A stretch of 64,000 nucleotides of DNA from Caballeronia insecticola (GCF_000402035.1 NC_021294.1:1219816-1283815), one strand, 5' to 3'; positions 9,302-19,273 are shown, counted from the stretch's first letter. Numbers and translations: made by a program. Notes: a model not told the origin generated them from the letters alone.

Positions 9302-10219
9302 ATGAGCCAGACGACATTCGATTTAGCCGTGCTGCGCAGCTTCGTCGCGGGCATGGACCTCGGCAGTTTCGCGAAAGCGGCGGATCGGGTCGGGCGCTCG
9401 ACCTCGGCCATCAGCGCGCAGATCCGCAAGCTGGAGGAACAGGCGGGCACCACGCTCTTTCGCAAGGCCGGGCGCGGACTCGCGCTGACCGACGCGGGCG
9501 AGGTGATGCTCGGCTACGCGCGCCGCCTCGTCGAACTGAACGACGAAGCCGCCGTGGCAATTCGCGGCGTCGATCTGGAAGGCTGGATTCGGCTTGGGCT
9601 ACAGGAGGATTTCGGCGAAGTCGTGCTGCCGGACGTGCTCGGCCGCTTCGCGCGGGCGCATCCGAAAGTGCGCATCGAAGCGCGCGTGGCCCGCAACACG
9701 GAACTGCTGGAGCGAATCGACACCGGACAGCTCGATCTCGCGCTCGTCTGGGGCGCGAGCGGCGTCACCGACGAAAGCAACGCCGCGATGATCGCCGAGC
9801 CGATCGCCACGCCGTCGATGCGCTGGATCGCGTCATCGACGGTGCCGTGGCAATACGATTCCGGCGAGCCGTTGCCGCTCATCGCGTTCGATCGTCCGTG
9901 CCTGTTTCACAGCGCGGCGGCGGCGGCGCTGGATCGCGCGGGCATCAAGTGGCGGGTGGCGTTCACGAGCCCGAGTCTGGCGGGATTGTGGGCCGCAGCG
10001 GCGGCGGGTCTCGGTGTGACGGTACGCACGACCTACGGATTGCCGTCGACGATGCGCGCACTCGAAGACGATGAATCCGGGCTGCCCGCGCTGCCTTCGA
10101 TTCCGCTGGCGCTGCATCGCGCGGCGGGAAGTGCGTCGCCGCCGGTGGAGCGGCTGGCGTCGCTGGTGATGGCGTCGGTGCGGGAAGCGCACGTTTCGTC
10201 GGAAACGGCGCTCGCCTGA
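9302..10219 (+). CDS. LysR-family transcriptional regulator
   Basis: A 305-residue LysR-type regulator. The winged helix-turn-helix occupies residues about 5-65 (LRSFVAGMDLGSFAKAADRVGRSTSAISAQIRKLEEQAG). The effector-binding domain of periplasmic-binding-protein fold follows (residues about 90-295: LQEDFGEVVLPDVLGRFARAHP...). It is divergent from the MFS transporter and probably controls it together with the GST; the ligand is unknown. It converges with folE2 with only 9 bp between the stop codons. Confidence 0.93.
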   Translation: MSQTTFDLAVLRSFVAGMDLGSFAKAADRVGRSTSAISAQIRKLEEQAGTTLFRKAGRGLALTDAGEVMLGYARRLVELNDEAAVAIRGVDLEGWIRLGLQEDFGEVVLPDVLGRFARAHPKVRIEARVARNTELLERIDTGQLDLALVWGASGVTDESNAAMIAEPIATPSMRWIASSTVPWQYDSGEPLPLIAFDRPCLFHSAAAAALDRAGIKWRVAFTSPSLAGLWAAAAAGLGVTVRTTYGLPSTMRALEDDESGLPALPSIPLALHRAAGSASPPVERLASLVMASVREAHVSSETALA

Positions 10220-10228
10220 AAAGCGGAC

Positions 10229-11032
10229 TTAGGCGTCGCGCCGGGTCGATTCGATCACCGCATACGCGCTGTGATTGTGGATCGACTCGAAGTTCTCGGC
10301 TTCGAGCACATACGCGACGATGCGCGCATCCGCGTTCAGGCGCGTCGCGACGTCGCGCACGAGATCTTCGACGAACTTCGGGTTTTCGTACGCGCGCTCG
10401 GTCACGAACTTCTCGTCGGGACGCTTGAGCAAGCCCCACAGTTCGCACGACGCCTCTTCCTCGGCGATACGAATCAATTCCTCCACGGCAACCTCGCCCG
10501 CCAGTTCCGCCGTGATCGTCACGTGCGAGCGTTGATTGTGCGCGCCGTATTGCGAAATCTGCTTAGAGCACGGGCACAGGCTCGTGACGGGCACGAGCAC
10601 TTTCATCGACATGCGCGTCTGTCCGTCGCGCTTCTCGGCGATGAACGTCACCTCGTAATCGAGCAGGCTCTGCACGCCGGACACCGGCGCGGTCTTCATC
10701 ACGAAGTACGGCAGGCTCACTTCGATGCGCCCCGAATGCGCTTCGAGCTTCGTCAGCATCGCGGCGAGCAGCGTGCGCAGCGCGGCCTGATCGAGCGGCT
10801 CGCGGTTCTCTTCGAGCAGCGCGACGAAGCGCGACATGTGCGTGCCCTTTTGCTCAGCGGGCAGATGCACGTCCAGATTCCACACGCCGATGCTCGGCTG
10901 CACGCCGCTCGCCGTGCGCACCGACAACGGATGCCGCACGCCTTTCACACCGACGCGGGAAATCGCGATCTGACGCGTGTCGGGCGTGCTTTGAACGTCG
11001 GGCATCACGAAGGCGGGATTCATCTGATTCAT
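10229..11032 (-). CDS. folE2: GTP cyclohydrolase FolE2 (type IB)
   Basis: Converts GTP to 7,8-dihydroneopterin triphosphate, the first step of folate (and often queuosine) synthesis. The 267-residue product begins [16 protein letters not shown], with a Shine-Dalgarno AAGGA nine bases before the ATG. An upstream in-frame ATG gives an extension without family support. Family signatures are visible: [21 protein letters not shown] and the catalytic cysteine segment [19 protein letters not shown]. FolE2 enzymes work without a strict zinc requirement. It is the last gene after dxs on the same strand, separated by 138 bp containing a long hairpin. I see no obvious Zur box. Confidence 0.96.
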   Translation of the reverse strand: MNQMNPAFVMPDVQSTPDTRQIAISRVGVKGVRHPLSVRTASGVQPSIGVWNLDVHLPAEQKGTHMSRFVALLEENREPLDQAALRTLLAAMLTKLEAHSGRIEVSLPYFVMKTAPVSGVQSLLDYEVTFIAEKRDGQTRMSMKVLVPVTSLCPCSKQISQYGAHNQRSHVTITAELAGEVAVEELIRIAEEEASCELWGLLKRPDEKFVTERAYENPKFVEDLVRDVATRLNADARIVAYVLEAENFESIHNHSAYAVIESTRRDA

Positions 11033-11086
11033 CTTTTTTTTCCTTATGCGCCGCGTCCTCACGCGAGCGGTTCGAAACGTTGAAGC

Positions 11087-11120
11087 GCACACGGCGCGGG
11101 ACGATGCCCGCGCCGTGTGC
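11087..11120. terminator. Strong 14-bp hairpin between dxs and folE2
   Basis: The arm GCACACGGCGCGGG (11087-11100) and its exact complement CCCGCGCCGTGTGC (11107-11120) are separated by a 6-nt loop. No T-run follows on the minus strand, the direction of dxs and folE2; on the plus strand only a short GATTTTG follows. It is probably a transcription barrier or an RNA-stabilising structure at the end of the dxs message. Confidence 0.6.
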
Positions 11121-11170
11121 CTAAGCGATTTTGCACGACGCGCCCCGGCGCGCCGTGAGACCGTGCCGCG

Positions 11171-13087
11171 TCAGGCGACGCGCTTGGTCAGCTTGCCTGC
11201 GTGCGCACTTTCGACGGCGTTGATGAAACGCTCGCGGATCGAACGGGCGATGCCGCCCGCATCCAGCCCGACGCTCGCGAGCAGCTTCGCGGGATCGCCG
11301 TGATCGATGAACGTGTCCGGCAGACCGAGTTGCAGCACAGGCTTGACAACCGAGCTTGCGAGCAGCGCTTCGACACACGCCGAGCCCGCGCCGCCCATGA
11401 TCGCGCCTTCTTCGATCGTCACGATGGCGTCGTGCGTCGCGGCGAGTTCGCGCAGCAAGTCGGCGTCGATTGGCTTCACGAAGCGCATGTTCGCCACGGT
11501 CAGATCGAGTTCTTCCGCGACGGCGAGCGACGGCGCGACCATCGTGCCGAACGCGCAAATCGCAATGCGTTTGCCCGAACCGAGCTTCTGCGACGACTCG
11601 CGGCGAATCTCGCCACGGCCGACAGGAATCGCGGTCATCTGCTTGACGGTCGCGACGCCCGTGCCCGCGCCGCGCGGATAGCGCACGGCCGTCGGGTTCG
11701 GCTGCTGCAACGCCGTGTAGAGCATCTGGCGGCACTCGTTTTCGTCCGATGCGGCCATCACCGTCATGTTCGGGATGCAGCGCAGGAACGCGAGATCGTA
11801 GTTGCCCGCGTGCGTCGCGCCGTCCGCGCCGACGAGGCCCGCACGATCGATCGCGAACACGACCGGCAGATTCTGCAGCGCGACGTCGTGGATCAACTGG
11901 TCGTACCCGCGTTGCAGGAAGGTCGAGTAGATCGCGACGACCGGCTTCATGCCGTCTGCCGCCAGCCCGCCTGCGAACGTCACGGCGTGCTGCTCGGCGA
12001 TGCCGACATCGAAATAGCGGTCCGGGAAGCGCTTCTCGAACTCGACCATGCCGGAGCCTTCGCGCATGGCCGGCGTGATGCCGACGACGCGCGAATCCTG
12101 CGCGGCGGCGTCGCACAGCCATTCGCCGAACACTTGCGTGTAGGTTTTCTTCGACGGCGCCGTCGACGGCTTGATGCCTTCCGCCGGATTGAACTTGCCC
12201 GGGCCGTGATAGAGCACCGGATCGGCTTCCGCGAGCTTGTAGCCCTGGCCCTTCTTCGTCACGACGTGCAGGAACTGCGGACCGCGCAATTCCTTGATGT
12301 TCTGCAGCGTCGGGACCAGCGAGTCGAGATCGTGGCCGTCGATCGGCCCGATGTAGTTGAAGCCGAATTCTTCGAACAGCGTGGCCGGCACGATCATGCC
12401 TTTCGCGTGCTCTTCGAGCTTGCGCGCGAGGTCGAGCATGGGCGGCGCGGCGCGCAGCACGCGTTCGACGCCCGCGCGCGCGGCGGCGTAGAAGCGGCCC
12501 GACATCAGGCGCGCGAGATGGCGATTCAGCGCGCCGACCGGCGGCGAAATCGACATGTCGTTGTCGTTCAGGATGACGAGCAGCGGCAGGTCGTCGGCGA
12601 CGCCCGCGTTGTTCATCGCCTCGAAGGCCATGCCGGCGGTCATCGCGCCGTCGCCGATCACGGCGATCGAATAGCGGTTGTCGCCCTGCAGCTTGTTGGC
12701 GACCGCCATGCCGAGCGCCGCCGAAATCGACGTGCTCGAATGCGCGGTGCCGAAGGTGTCGTATTCGGACTCGCTGCGGCGCGGGAAACCGGAGATGCCG
12801 CCGAGCTGGCGCAAGCCGGGCATCTGGTCGCGGCGGCCGGTCAGGATCTTGTGCGGATACGTCTGATGGCCGACGTCCCAGACGATTCGGTCAGCAGGTG
12901 TATCGAACACATAGTGCAGCGCGATCGTCAGCTCGACCGTGCCCAGATTGGACGACAGATGGCCGCCCGTTTGCGAGACGCTGTCGAGCACGTAGGCTCT
13001 CAGCTCGTCGGCGAGCGGTTGCAGTTGGCGTCGATCGAGGGCGCGCAAATCGGCCGGATCGTCGATGGATTTCAGCAGGTCGTACAT
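11171..13087 (-). CDS. dxs: 1-deoxy-D-xylulose-5-phosphate synthase
   Basis: Thiamine-diphosphate enzyme that condenses pyruvate and glyceraldehyde-3-phosphate, the first committed step of the MEP isoprenoid pathway. The 638-residue length is normal. It begins [22 protein letters not shown]. The ThDP motif runs from [18 protein letters not shown] to LNDND. The C-terminal pyrimidine-binding and transketolase-C domains contain [17 protein letters not shown] and [10 protein letters not shown]. It follows ispA by 80 bp in the order xseB-ispA-dxs, so prenyl diphosphate synthesis and precursor supply are co-transcribed. Confidence 0.98.
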   Translation of the reverse strand: MYDLLKSIDDPADLRALDRRQLQPLADELRAYVLDSVSQTGGHLSSNLGTVELTIALHYVFDTPADRIVWDVGHQTYPHKILTGRRDQMPGLRQLGGISGFPRRSESEYDTFGTAHSSTSISAALGMAVANKLQGDNRYSIAVIGDGAMTAGMAFEAMNNAGVADDLPLLVILNDNDMSISPPVGALNRHLARLMSGRFYAAARAGVERVLRAAPPMLDLARKLEEHAKGMIVPATLFEEFGFNYIGPIDGHDLDSLVPTLQNIKELRGPQFLHVVTKKGQGYKLAEADPVLYHGPGKFNPAEGIKPSTAPSKKTYTQVFGEWLCDAAAQDSRVVGITPAMREGSGMVEFEKRFPDRYFDVGIAEQHAVTFAGGLAADGMKPVVAIYSTFLQRGYDQLIHDVALQNLPVVFAIDRAGLVGADGATHAGNYDLAFLRCIPNMTVMAASDENECRQMLYTALQQPNPTAVRYPRGAGTGVATVKQMTAIPVGRGEIRRESSQKLGSGKRIAICAFGTMVAPSLAVAEELDLTVANMRFVKPIDADLLRELAATHDAIVTIEEGAIMGGAGSACVEALLASSVVKPVLQLGLPDTFIDHGDPAKLLASVGLDAGGIARSIRERFINAVESAHAGKLTKRVA

Positions 13088-13167
13088 CGTCGTCCCATTT
13101 TAGGAAAACTGGCGTGATTCGTTCAGCGCGATGTTCGGCGCCGTGGGGTTCGTCACGCGTTCAACGG

Positions 13168-14055
13168 TTAATTCACGCGGTTCACGACCAGATCGGCGAG
13201 CTCGGCCAGACGCTGGCCGCGTGCACCGAACGTCTGGATGGCGGCGTGCGCGTCGCGGCCGAGCTGCGCGGCGAGTTCGCGCGACGCATCGAGGCCGATG
13301 ATGGATACGTAGGTCGGCTTGTCGTGCTGCGCGTCCTTGCCGGCGGTCTTGCCGAGCGTCGCGGAGTCGGCGGTGACGTCCAAAATGTCGTCCACCACCT
13401 GAAACGCGAGGCCGATTGCAGCAGCATACTGGTCGAGCGCCGCGAGCGCAGCGGGCCCGGGCGGCGTACCCGCCAGCGCGCCCATGCGCACCGACGCGCG
13501 CAGCAACGCGCCCGTTTTCTTGCGATGCATGGTTTCGAGCTCCGGGCGCGACAGCTTCCGGCCGACGCTTTCCAGATCGATGGCCTGACCGCCCGCCATG
13601 CCGAGCGAGCCGCTCGCGAGCGCCAGTTCGCGCACGAGCGCGGCCTGCTGGCTATCGTTCAGACCATTGCTTTCGGCCGTCAGCGCGACGAACGCCTGCG
13701 ATTGCAGCGCGTCGCCGACGAGCAGTGCCGTCGCTTCGTCATATTGGACGTGTACCGTGGGCTTACCCCGGCGCAGTGCGTCGTCGTCCATGGCGGGCAT
13801 GTCGTCATGCACCAGCGAATAGACGTGAATCATTTCCAGCGCCGCGCTCGCCGCTTCCGCCGCGTGCGCGCTCGCGCCGGTCAGTTCGCCGGCCGCGTGG
13901 ACGAGCAGCGGGCGCACGCGCTTGCCGCCGCCCAGCACCGCATAGCGCATGGCCTCATGCAGCCGCGCCGGGGCGGTGTCGGTGCCCGGAAGATAGTGTT
14001 CCAGCGCTGTTTCGACGCGGTCGAGCGTCGCGCGCATCCATTGTTCGAAGGTCAT
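13168..14055 (-). CDS. ispA: Farnesyl diphosphate synthase (polyprenyl synthetase family)
   Basis: Makes (2E,6E)-farnesyl diphosphate from IPP and DMAPP or GPP. The 295-residue product begins MTFEQWMRATLDRVETALEHYLP. The first aspartate-rich motif DDMPAMDDD and the second DDILD are both intact, as is the substrate lysine/arginine region GGGKRVRPLL. The start codon overlaps the xseB stop by 4 bp (ATGA), which fixes the start and implies translational coupling. In-frame extension upstream would lie inside xseB. Confidence 0.97.
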   Translation of the reverse strand: MTFEQWMRATLDRVETALEHYLPGTDTAPARLHEAMRYAVLGGGKRVRPLLVHAAGELTGASAHAAEAASAALEMIHVYSLVHDDMPAMDDDALRRGKPTVHVQYDEATALLVGDALQSQAFVALTAESNGLNDSQQAALVRELALASGSLGMAGGQAIDLESVGRKLSRPELETMHRKKTGALLRASVRMGALAGTPPGPAALAALDQYAAAIGLAFQVVDDILDVTADSATLGKTAGKDAQHDKPTYVSIIGLDASRELAAQLGRDAHAAIQTFGARGQRLAELADLVVNRVN

Positions 14056-14387
14056 AAGTCGTCGTCCCCGTTGTCGTTCGTGGCTCCTGTAGCCTGGGTG
14101 GCGCGCTGTACCTCGGCGGGCAGCGGCTTGAGCGTCTCGCCATCGAGTACGCGCACCTGCTGCTCGACTTTTTCGAGCTGCTGTTGGCAAAAACCCACAA
14201 GCGCTGCGCCGCGGCGGTATGCCGCAAGCGATTCCTCGAGACTCAGCGCGCCCTCTTCCATGCGCGCCACGAGCGATTCGAGTTCGGCCAGGGCCGCTTC
14301 ATAATTCTCCGGAAGCCGCGCAGTCTCTGCGCCGGGCGCGTCGGCGCCGGTTGCCTCGCCTGTTTCCTGAACAGCGGTTTTCGCCAT
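14052..14387 (-). CDS. xseB: Exodeoxyribonuclease VII small subunit
   Basis: Small subunit of exonuclease VII, which degrades single-stranded DNA with XseA. The 111-residue protein has a variable low-complexity N-terminus (MAKTAVQETGEATGADAPGAE) and the conserved XseB helical hairpin YEAALAELESLVARMEEGALSLEESLAAYRRG (quoted in parts: LESLVARMEEG and LEESLAAYRRG). It is the first gene of xseB-ispA-dxs and overlaps ispA by 4 bp. The ATG at 14387 is preferred over an upstream ATG that would add MRLGSKYSIAHPRF, a stretch without similarity and close to the likely promoter. Confidence 0.94.
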   Translation of the reverse strand: MAKTAVQETGEATGADAPGAETARLPENYEAALAELESLVARMEEGALSLEESLAAYRRGAALVGFCQQQLEKVEQQVRVLDGETLKPLPAEVQRATQATGATNDNGDDDL

Positions 14388-14697
14388 GAATCGTGGATGA
14401 GCAATTGAATATTTGGAGCCAAGTCGCACATTCTACGGCAAAAGATAAAATTTCGACCCGCATCCGGTCCATCCAGAACTCTCAAAACTGCCTTTCGGCA
14501 TTCTGCGTCAATCCTTCCGAAGCATGCGATCCGCGCTCGTCTGCCGCGCGATTGCGCGGAACTCTCGCGTCAATTTATACCCAAATCAAGACCTTAAGCG
14601 CCCCGTTGTGGCGGAATTCGGTATAATCGCGGGCTCCCTAAATCGAATCTTCGATGGTTGGGTTGTTCACTGCTTTCACGTCTTAACGGGAGTGGGA
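14388..14697. promoter_or_regulatory. Divergent promoter region between xseB operon and Rieske gene (310 bp)
   Basis: No gene is supported. For the plus strand a perfect -10 hexamer TATAAT lies at 14622-14627, about 70 bp before the Rieske gene start; its -35 region is poor. For the minus strand TAGAAT at 14435-14430 is a plausible -10 for xseB-ispA-dxs, about 43 bp before the xseB ATG. The region around 14430-14460 is AT-rich. Confidence 0.5.
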
Positions 14698-15804
14698 ATG
14701 TCCAATCTGAGCAATGCATTGCAGCTAAAGGCATTTCATAGCCAGCTGCCAGTCACGGCTTACTTTGACGAAGCGCTTCTTACGCGCGAACTCGACACAC
14801 TTTTCAAGCAGGGTCCACGCTACATCGGGCACGAACTCATGGTGCCCGAGGCGGGAAACTATTTCGCGCTCCCCGGCGAGGGCGAAGGGCGCGTGCTCGT
14901 CCGTAATCAGCAGAACAATATCGAACTGCTGTCGAACGTGTGCCGCCATCGTCAGGCGATCATGCTCAACGGCCGCGGCAGCGCGGACAACATCGTCTGC
15001 CCGCTGCATCGCTGGACCTATGCCCTGAATGGTCAGCTGCTCGGCGCGCCGCATTTCGCGGACAAGCCCTGTCTCAACCTCGGCCAGACGCCGCTGCAGA
15101 ACTGGCAAGGCCTGCTCTTCGAGGCCGAGGGCCGCAATGTCGCGGCCGATCTCGCGAAGCTGGGCACGGCGCGCCATTTCGACTTCTCGGGCTTCATGTT
15201 CGATCACGTCGAAGTGCACGAGTGCAACTACAACTGGAAGACCTTCATCGAGGTCTATCTGGAGGATTATCACGTCGCGCCGTTCCATCCGGGGCTCGGC
15301 AGCTTCGTGTCGTGCGACAACCTCGAATGGGAATTCGGCGACTGGTACAGCGTGCAGACCGTGGGCGTCCACAAGAATCTGGAAAAGCCCGGCAGCCCGA
15401 CCTATCGCAAATGGCACGATGAAGTCCTGCGCTTCCGTAACGGCACGCCGCCTGAGTTCGGCGCGATCTGGATGGTGTATTACCCCGGTCTGATGATCGA
15501 GTGGTATCCGCACGTGCTGGTCGTGTCGTGGCTGATTCCGCAGGGCACGCAGAAGACGACGAATATCGTCGAGTTCTATTACCCCGAGGAAATTGCGCTG
15601 TTCGAGCGCGATTTCATCGAGGCGGAGCGCGCCGCGTACATGGAAACCGCGCGCGAGGACGACGAGATCGCCGAGCGCATGGACGCCGGCCGGCGCGCGC
15701 TCATGTCGCGCGGCGAGAACCAGGTCGGTCCGTACCAAAGCCCGATGGAATCCGGCATGCAGCATTTCCACGAGTTTCTGCGGCATCAACTCGGGACCCT
15801 CTGA
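14698..15804 (+). CDS. Rieske-type aromatic ring-hydroxylating oxygenase, alpha subunit family
   Basis: A 368-residue Rieske non-heme iron oxygenase. The [2Fe-2S] ligands are C82, H84, C101 and H104 (CRHR...CPLH). The catalytic domain carries the iron-binding pattern EDYHVAPFHPGL with two histidines. Electron-transfer partners are not encoded nearby, so an unlinked ferredoxin reductase is needed. Substrate is not deducible; related proteins act on quaternary amines or aromatics. The ATG at 14698 follows GGGAGTGGGA and lies downstream of a good -10; the longer in-frame extension would include the promoter. A strong terminator follows at 15835. Confidence 0.92.
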   Translation: MSNLSNALQLKAFHSQLPVTAYFDEALLTRELDTLFKQGPRYIGHELMVPEAGNYFALPGEGEGRVLVRNQQNNIELLSNVCRHRQAIMLNGRGSADNIVCPLHRWTYALNGQLLGAPHFADKPCLNLGQTPLQNWQGLLFEAEGRNVAADLAKLGTARHFDFSGFMFDHVEVHECNYNWKTFIEVYLEDYHVAPFHPGLGSFVSCDNLEWEFGDWYSVQTVGVHKNLEKPGSPTYRKWHDEVLRFRNGTPPEFGAIWMVYYPGLMIEWYPHVLVVSWLIPQGTQKTTNIVEFYYPEEIALFERDFIEAERAAYMETAREDDEIAERMDAGRRALMSRGENQVGPYQSPMESGMQHFHEFLRHQLGTL

Positions 15805-15834
15805 ACGCGCTGTAGTCACGCTTGGGTCTTCATG

Positions 15835-15863
15835 AAAAGACGAGCTTTCGGGCTCGTCTTTTT
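15835..15863 (+). terminator. Rho-independent terminator after the Rieske gene
   Basis: Perfect arms GACGAGC (15839-15845) and GCTCGTC (15852-15858) with a TTTCGG loop, preceded by AAAA and followed by five T. The flanking A and T runs extend the stem, so it may act in both directions. Confidence 0.9.
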
Positions 15864-15913
15864 GTTTAGACTAACAACATCCACGCACTACAAGCGCCGC
15901 TTCAGGAGCCGTC

Positions 15914-16783
15914 ATGCCGCACACTCACTACACCACGCTCATTTCGGCGACGAATCTCGCCGAGCGCCTCGCCGCCGCTCCCGGCAGCGTGCTCGTTTTC
16001 GATTGCCGCTTCGATCTCGCCGCCCCGCAATCCGGTGAAGCGGCCTACGCCCAAGGGCATATTCCCGGCGCGCATTATCTTCATCTGGATCGCGATCTGT
16101 CGGGCGGGAAGACCGGCACGAACGGACGTCATCCGTTGCCGGAACGTGCGGCGCTCGTCGCGAAACTTGCGAGCTTCGGGCTGAACGAAGGCCAGCAAGT
16201 GGTCGCTTATGACGCGCAGGGCGGCATGTATGCCGCGCGCCTCTGGTGGCTGCTGCGCTGGCTGGGACACGACTCGGTCGCGGTGCTCGACGGCGGGCTG
16301 GCGGCATGGGAAGCCGCGGGCAAGCCGCTCGACGCCGCCGTGCCGCCCAAGACGCAAGGCACGTTCAAGGCGGCCGCGCCGCTTCAGGTGACCATCGACG
16401 CACAGGCAATCGAACGCAGCATCGGCACGCGCGATCATCTGTTGATCGATGCGCGCGCTGCCGATCGCTATCGCGGCGAGAACGAGACGCTCGATCCCGT
16501 CGGCGGGCATATTCCGGGCGCGCTCAATCACTTCTTCAAAGAGAATCTGACGGCGGAAGGCCGCTTCAAGACCGCGCACGAACTGCGCGAGGCGTTCGGC
16601 TCGCTGATCGGCGCGACGCAGCCGGACCGCATCGTTCTGCAATGCGGATCGGGCGTGACGGCGTGCCATAACGCGCTCGCGATGGAAATCGCCGGGCTCC
16701 ACGGCGCGGCGCTGTATCCCGGCTCGTGGAGCGAATGGAGTGCCGATCCGGGCCGCCCCGTCGCGACGGGCCCGAAGCCTTAA
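15914..16783 (+). CDS. Thiosulfate/3-mercaptopyruvate sulfurtransferase (rhodanese, two domains)
   Basis: A 289-residue tandem rhodanese. The inactive N-terminal domain (residues about 10-140) includes GHIPGAHYLHLDRDLSG. The C-terminal domain holds the active cysteine in CGSGVTACHNALAM. The CGSGVTA loop resembles mercaptopyruvate sulfurtransferases of the SseA type. It moves sulfane sulfur to thiols or cyanide in the cytoplasm. It has its own start after the terminator of the Rieske gene (GGAGCCGTC before ATG), so it is a separate unit, convergent with the dienelactone hydrolase-like gene. Confidence 0.93.
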   Translation: MPHTHYTTLISATNLAERLAAAPGSVLVFDCRFDLAAPQSGEAAYAQGHIPGAHYLHLDRDLSGGKTGTNGRHPLPERAALVAKLASFGLNEGQQVVAYDAQGGMYAARLWWLLRWLGHDSVAVLDGGLAAWEAAGKPLDAAVPPKTQGTFKAAAPLQVTIDAQAIERSIGTRDHLLIDARAADRYRGENETLDPVGGHIPGALNHFFKENLTAEGRFKTAHELREAFGSLIGATQPDRIVLQCGSGVTACHNALAMEIAGLHGAALYPGSWSEWSADPGRPVATGPKP

Positions 16784-16801
16784 GCTGAGCCCTGAGCCGC
16801 G

Positions 16802-17677
16802 TTACTTGACGCCGTGCTCGCGGAACCACGCGAGCGCGCGCTTCCAGCCGTCCTCGGCGTCCGCCTTGCGATAGCTCGGACGATAATCCGCGAAGAACGC
16901 ATGCGGCGCGTCGTCGTAGACGACGAACTGCGAGTTTCTGGCCGGCGGCGGATCGTTGGCGAGCGCCTGCTTCATCTGCTCGATCGTGTCCTGCGGAATG
17001 CTCTGATCCTGCCGCCCGTATAGCCCGAGCACGGGCACTTTCAACTGGCTCGCGAGATCAATCGGATTGATCGGCGTCTTCTCCGTCTTGTTGCCGGCGA
17101 GCCGTCCGTACCACGCCACCGCCGCCTTCAAGTTCGGATTGTGCTCGGCGTAGAGCCACGCGAAGCGCCCGCCCCAGCAGAAACCCGTGATACCCACGCG
17201 CTTCGGATCGCCGCCGTGCTCGTCCGCCCATTTGACGGTCTGATCGATATCCGAGATCACCTGCGCATCCGACACCTTCGACACGATCTGCTCGTTGAGT
17301 TGCTGCATCGACTTGTATGCCGACGCATCGCCCTGACGCGTGTAGAGGTCCGGCGCGATGGCGAGATAGCCCTGCTTGGCGAAGCGCCGGCAGACATCGG
17401 CGATATGCTCGTGGACGCCGAAAATCTCGTGAATCACGATAATCACCGGCAGATGTGTCTTGCCCTTGGGCTGCGCGCGATACGCCGGCACGAGCACACC
17501 GTCCGCGCCGCGAATGCCTATGGCGCCCGCTTCGAGACCGGTGTCGTCGGTATGGATGGTTTGCGCGGAGACCGGCAGCACCGCAGCCGCGAAGCCGGTG
17601 CCGAAGGTTGCCTTGATGAAGGTGCGTCGATTGAACGGGACGTGCGGAATGAGGCTATCGACTTCAGGGTCTAGCAT
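16802..17677 (-). CDS. Dienelactone hydrolase family protein with Tat-like signal
   Basis: A 291-residue alpha/beta hydrolase of the dienelactone hydrolase family. The N-terminal segment NRRTFIKATFGTGFAAAVLPVSA has a twin-arginine pattern and ends in a possible cleavage site, so export is likely. Catalytic residues are visible: nucleophilic cysteine in GFCWGG, aspartate in YGRQDQSIP and histidine in DAPHAF. The ATG of MLDPEVDSLIPHV is preferred; an upstream ATG adds nine residues. Enzymes of this family hydrolyse lactone or ester bonds; the actual substrate is unknown. Downstream it converges with the rhodanese gene. Confidence 0.92.
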   Translation of the reverse strand: MLDPEVDSLIPHVPFNRRTFIKATFGTGFAAAVLPVSAQTIHTDDTGLEAGAIGIRGADGVLVPAYRAQPKGKTHLPVIIVIHEIFGVHEHIADVCRRFAKQGYLAIAPDLYTRQGDASAYKSMQQLNEQIVSKVSDAQVISDIDQTVKWADEHGGDPKRVGITGFCWGGRFAWLYAEHNPNLKAAVAWYGRLAGNKTEKTPINPIDLASQLKVPVLGLYGRQDQSIPQDTIEQMKQALANDPPPARNSQFVVYDDAPHAFFADYRPSYRKADAEDGWKRALAWFREHGVK

Positions 17678-17908
17678 ACGAAGCTCCCGCGGCAAGGCCG
17701 CCAAGACGCCGTCGATGCGAGCGCCTGCTCACCCGCGCGACGGCGTAAATCCGTGAAACCGCGCGCGTGTTCAAGGCGTCACGATGCGCGGCGCTGCACG
17801 ACTATGAACGGGCGAGCGACAGAACGCATCGCCTTCACGCGCGCTGCCTCGCGCGCGCCGCCCATTCTAAACAGCTTTGAACGAACGGCGCAGCCGATCT
17901 ATTCCGTG

Positions 17909-19273
17909 TCAGTGCAGCTTTACGCGGGGAGCGGTGGAACGGCGCAGCCAGTGCGCGACGGTATCGAGCACCATGCGCGCGTAGCCGTGCAGCGCGGCGA
18001 TATGCAGCCGGTAGAGCGACATGTACATGAAGCGCGCGAACAGCCCCTCGATCAGCATGTTTCCGCCGATCAGTCCGCCCATCAGGTTGCCGACCGCGCT
18101 GTAATGTCCGAGCGATACCAGCGAGCCGAAATCGCGATAGGTGTAGTCGGGCAGCGGCTTGCCCTCCAGGAGCCGCACGAACGACTTGAACAGGAAGCTC
18201 GCCTGCTGATGCGCGGCCTGCGCGCGCGGCGGAACGTTGCGTTCGTTGCCGGGCCACGGACACGCGGCGCAATCGCCCAGCGCGAAAACGTTGTCGTCGA
18301 TTTCGGTTTGCAGCGTGCGGCGCACGTTCAACTGGCCGAGGCGATTGGTCGGCAGGCCGTCGAGATTGGACAGGATCGCGGGCGCCTTGATGCCCGCCGC
18401 CCACACGGTAAGGTCCGCGCGGATGATCTTGCCGCTCGCGGTGCGGATCGAATCGCGGGAGACGTGTGCGACGGTTTCGCTGGTCAGCAGCTTCACGCCG
18501 AGTTTGGTGAGCAACTCGGCGGTCGCCGTCGAGACGCGCTCCTGCAAGGCTGGCAGAATGCGCGGCCCGGCTTCGATTAGCACGATGCCGATGTCGTGTT
18601 TCGGATCGAGCTTGTGCAATCCGTAAGCGGACAGCACCTGCGCCGTGTTGCGCAGTTCCGCCGACAATTCGACGCCCGTCGCGCCCGCGCCGACGATCGC
18701 CACCTGAATGCGCGGCACCGGATCGACGCCCGGGTCGTTTTCGGCTTCGTCCACGCCGGCCGCAACAGGTTCGGGCGCGAAGTGCTCGGCGCGCATGCAG
18801 GCCGCGATGAGCCGCTTGCGAAAAAGCTCGGCCTGGCCGACGGTATCGAGCGCAATACAGTTTTCCTGCGCGCCTTCGACGCCAAAGAAATGCGTCGTAC
18901 TGCCGATCGCGATGACGAGCGTGTCGTACTCCAGCTCGCGCTCGGGCAGCAGTTCGCCCGCTTCGTCGTCGCGCAACGCGCCGATCTTGATGCGCTTTTG
19001 CGCACGATTCAGCCCGATGAGTTCGCCCTGCTGGAATTCGAAGCCATGCCACAACGCTTGCGCGGCATATTCGAGTTCCTGCGTGAACGGATCCATACTG
19101 CCTGCGGCGACTTCATGCAGGAGCGGCTTCCAGATATGCGTCGGATTGCGGTCGACGAGTGTGACTTGCGCTTTCGGCGGCGTCTTGCTGTCCGTCGAGC
19201 CGAAGCGGTCGCCGAGACGAGTCGCGAGTTCGAGTCCGCCAGCCCCTCCGCCGACGATGATAAAGCGATGCAT
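17909..19273 (-). CDS. ndh: Type II NADH:quinone oxidoreductase (NDH-2), NAD(P)/FAD-dependent
   Basis: A 454-residue single-subunit, non-proton-pumping NADH dehydrogenase. The start is the ATG of MHRFIIVGGGAGGLELATRLG, with FAD-binding GGGAGG; an in-frame extension upstream lacks similarity. A second nucleotide-binding motif AIVGAGATGVELSAEL lies near residue 170. FAD contacts include DNVFALGDCAACP, and the quinone-proximal region contains PPRAQAAHQQA. The C-terminal segment is hydrophobic and amphipathic, consistent with peripheral attachment to the inner membrane. It is monocistronic as far as can be seen. Confidence 0.93.
   Translation of the reverse strand: MHRFIIVGGGAGGLELATRLGDRFGSTDSKTPPKAQVTLVDRNPTHIWKPLLHEVAAGSMDPFTQELEYAAQALWHGFEFQQGELIGLNRAQKRIKIGALRDDEAGELLPERELEYDTLVIAIGSTTHFFGVEGAQENCIALDTVGQAELFRKRLIAACMRAEHFAPEPVAAGVDEAENDPGVDPVPRIQVAIVGAGATGVELSAELRNTAQVLSAYGLHKLDPKHDIGIVLIEAGPRILPALQERVSTATAELLTKLGVKLLTSETVAHVSRDSIRTASGKIIRADLTVWAAGIKAPAILSNLDGLPTNRLGQLNVRRTLQTEIDDNVFALGDCAACPWPGNERNVPPRAQAAHQQASFLFKSFVRLLEGKPLPDYTYRDFGSLVSLGHYSAVGNLMGGLIGGNMLIEGLFARFMYMSLYRLHIAALHGYARMVLDTVAHWLRRSTAPRVKLH

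Noticed and set aside
14598..14640. Possible tRNA-like sequence near GGTATAATCGCGGGC
   Set aside because: No cloverleaf can be drawn; it is better explained as a -10 promoter region.
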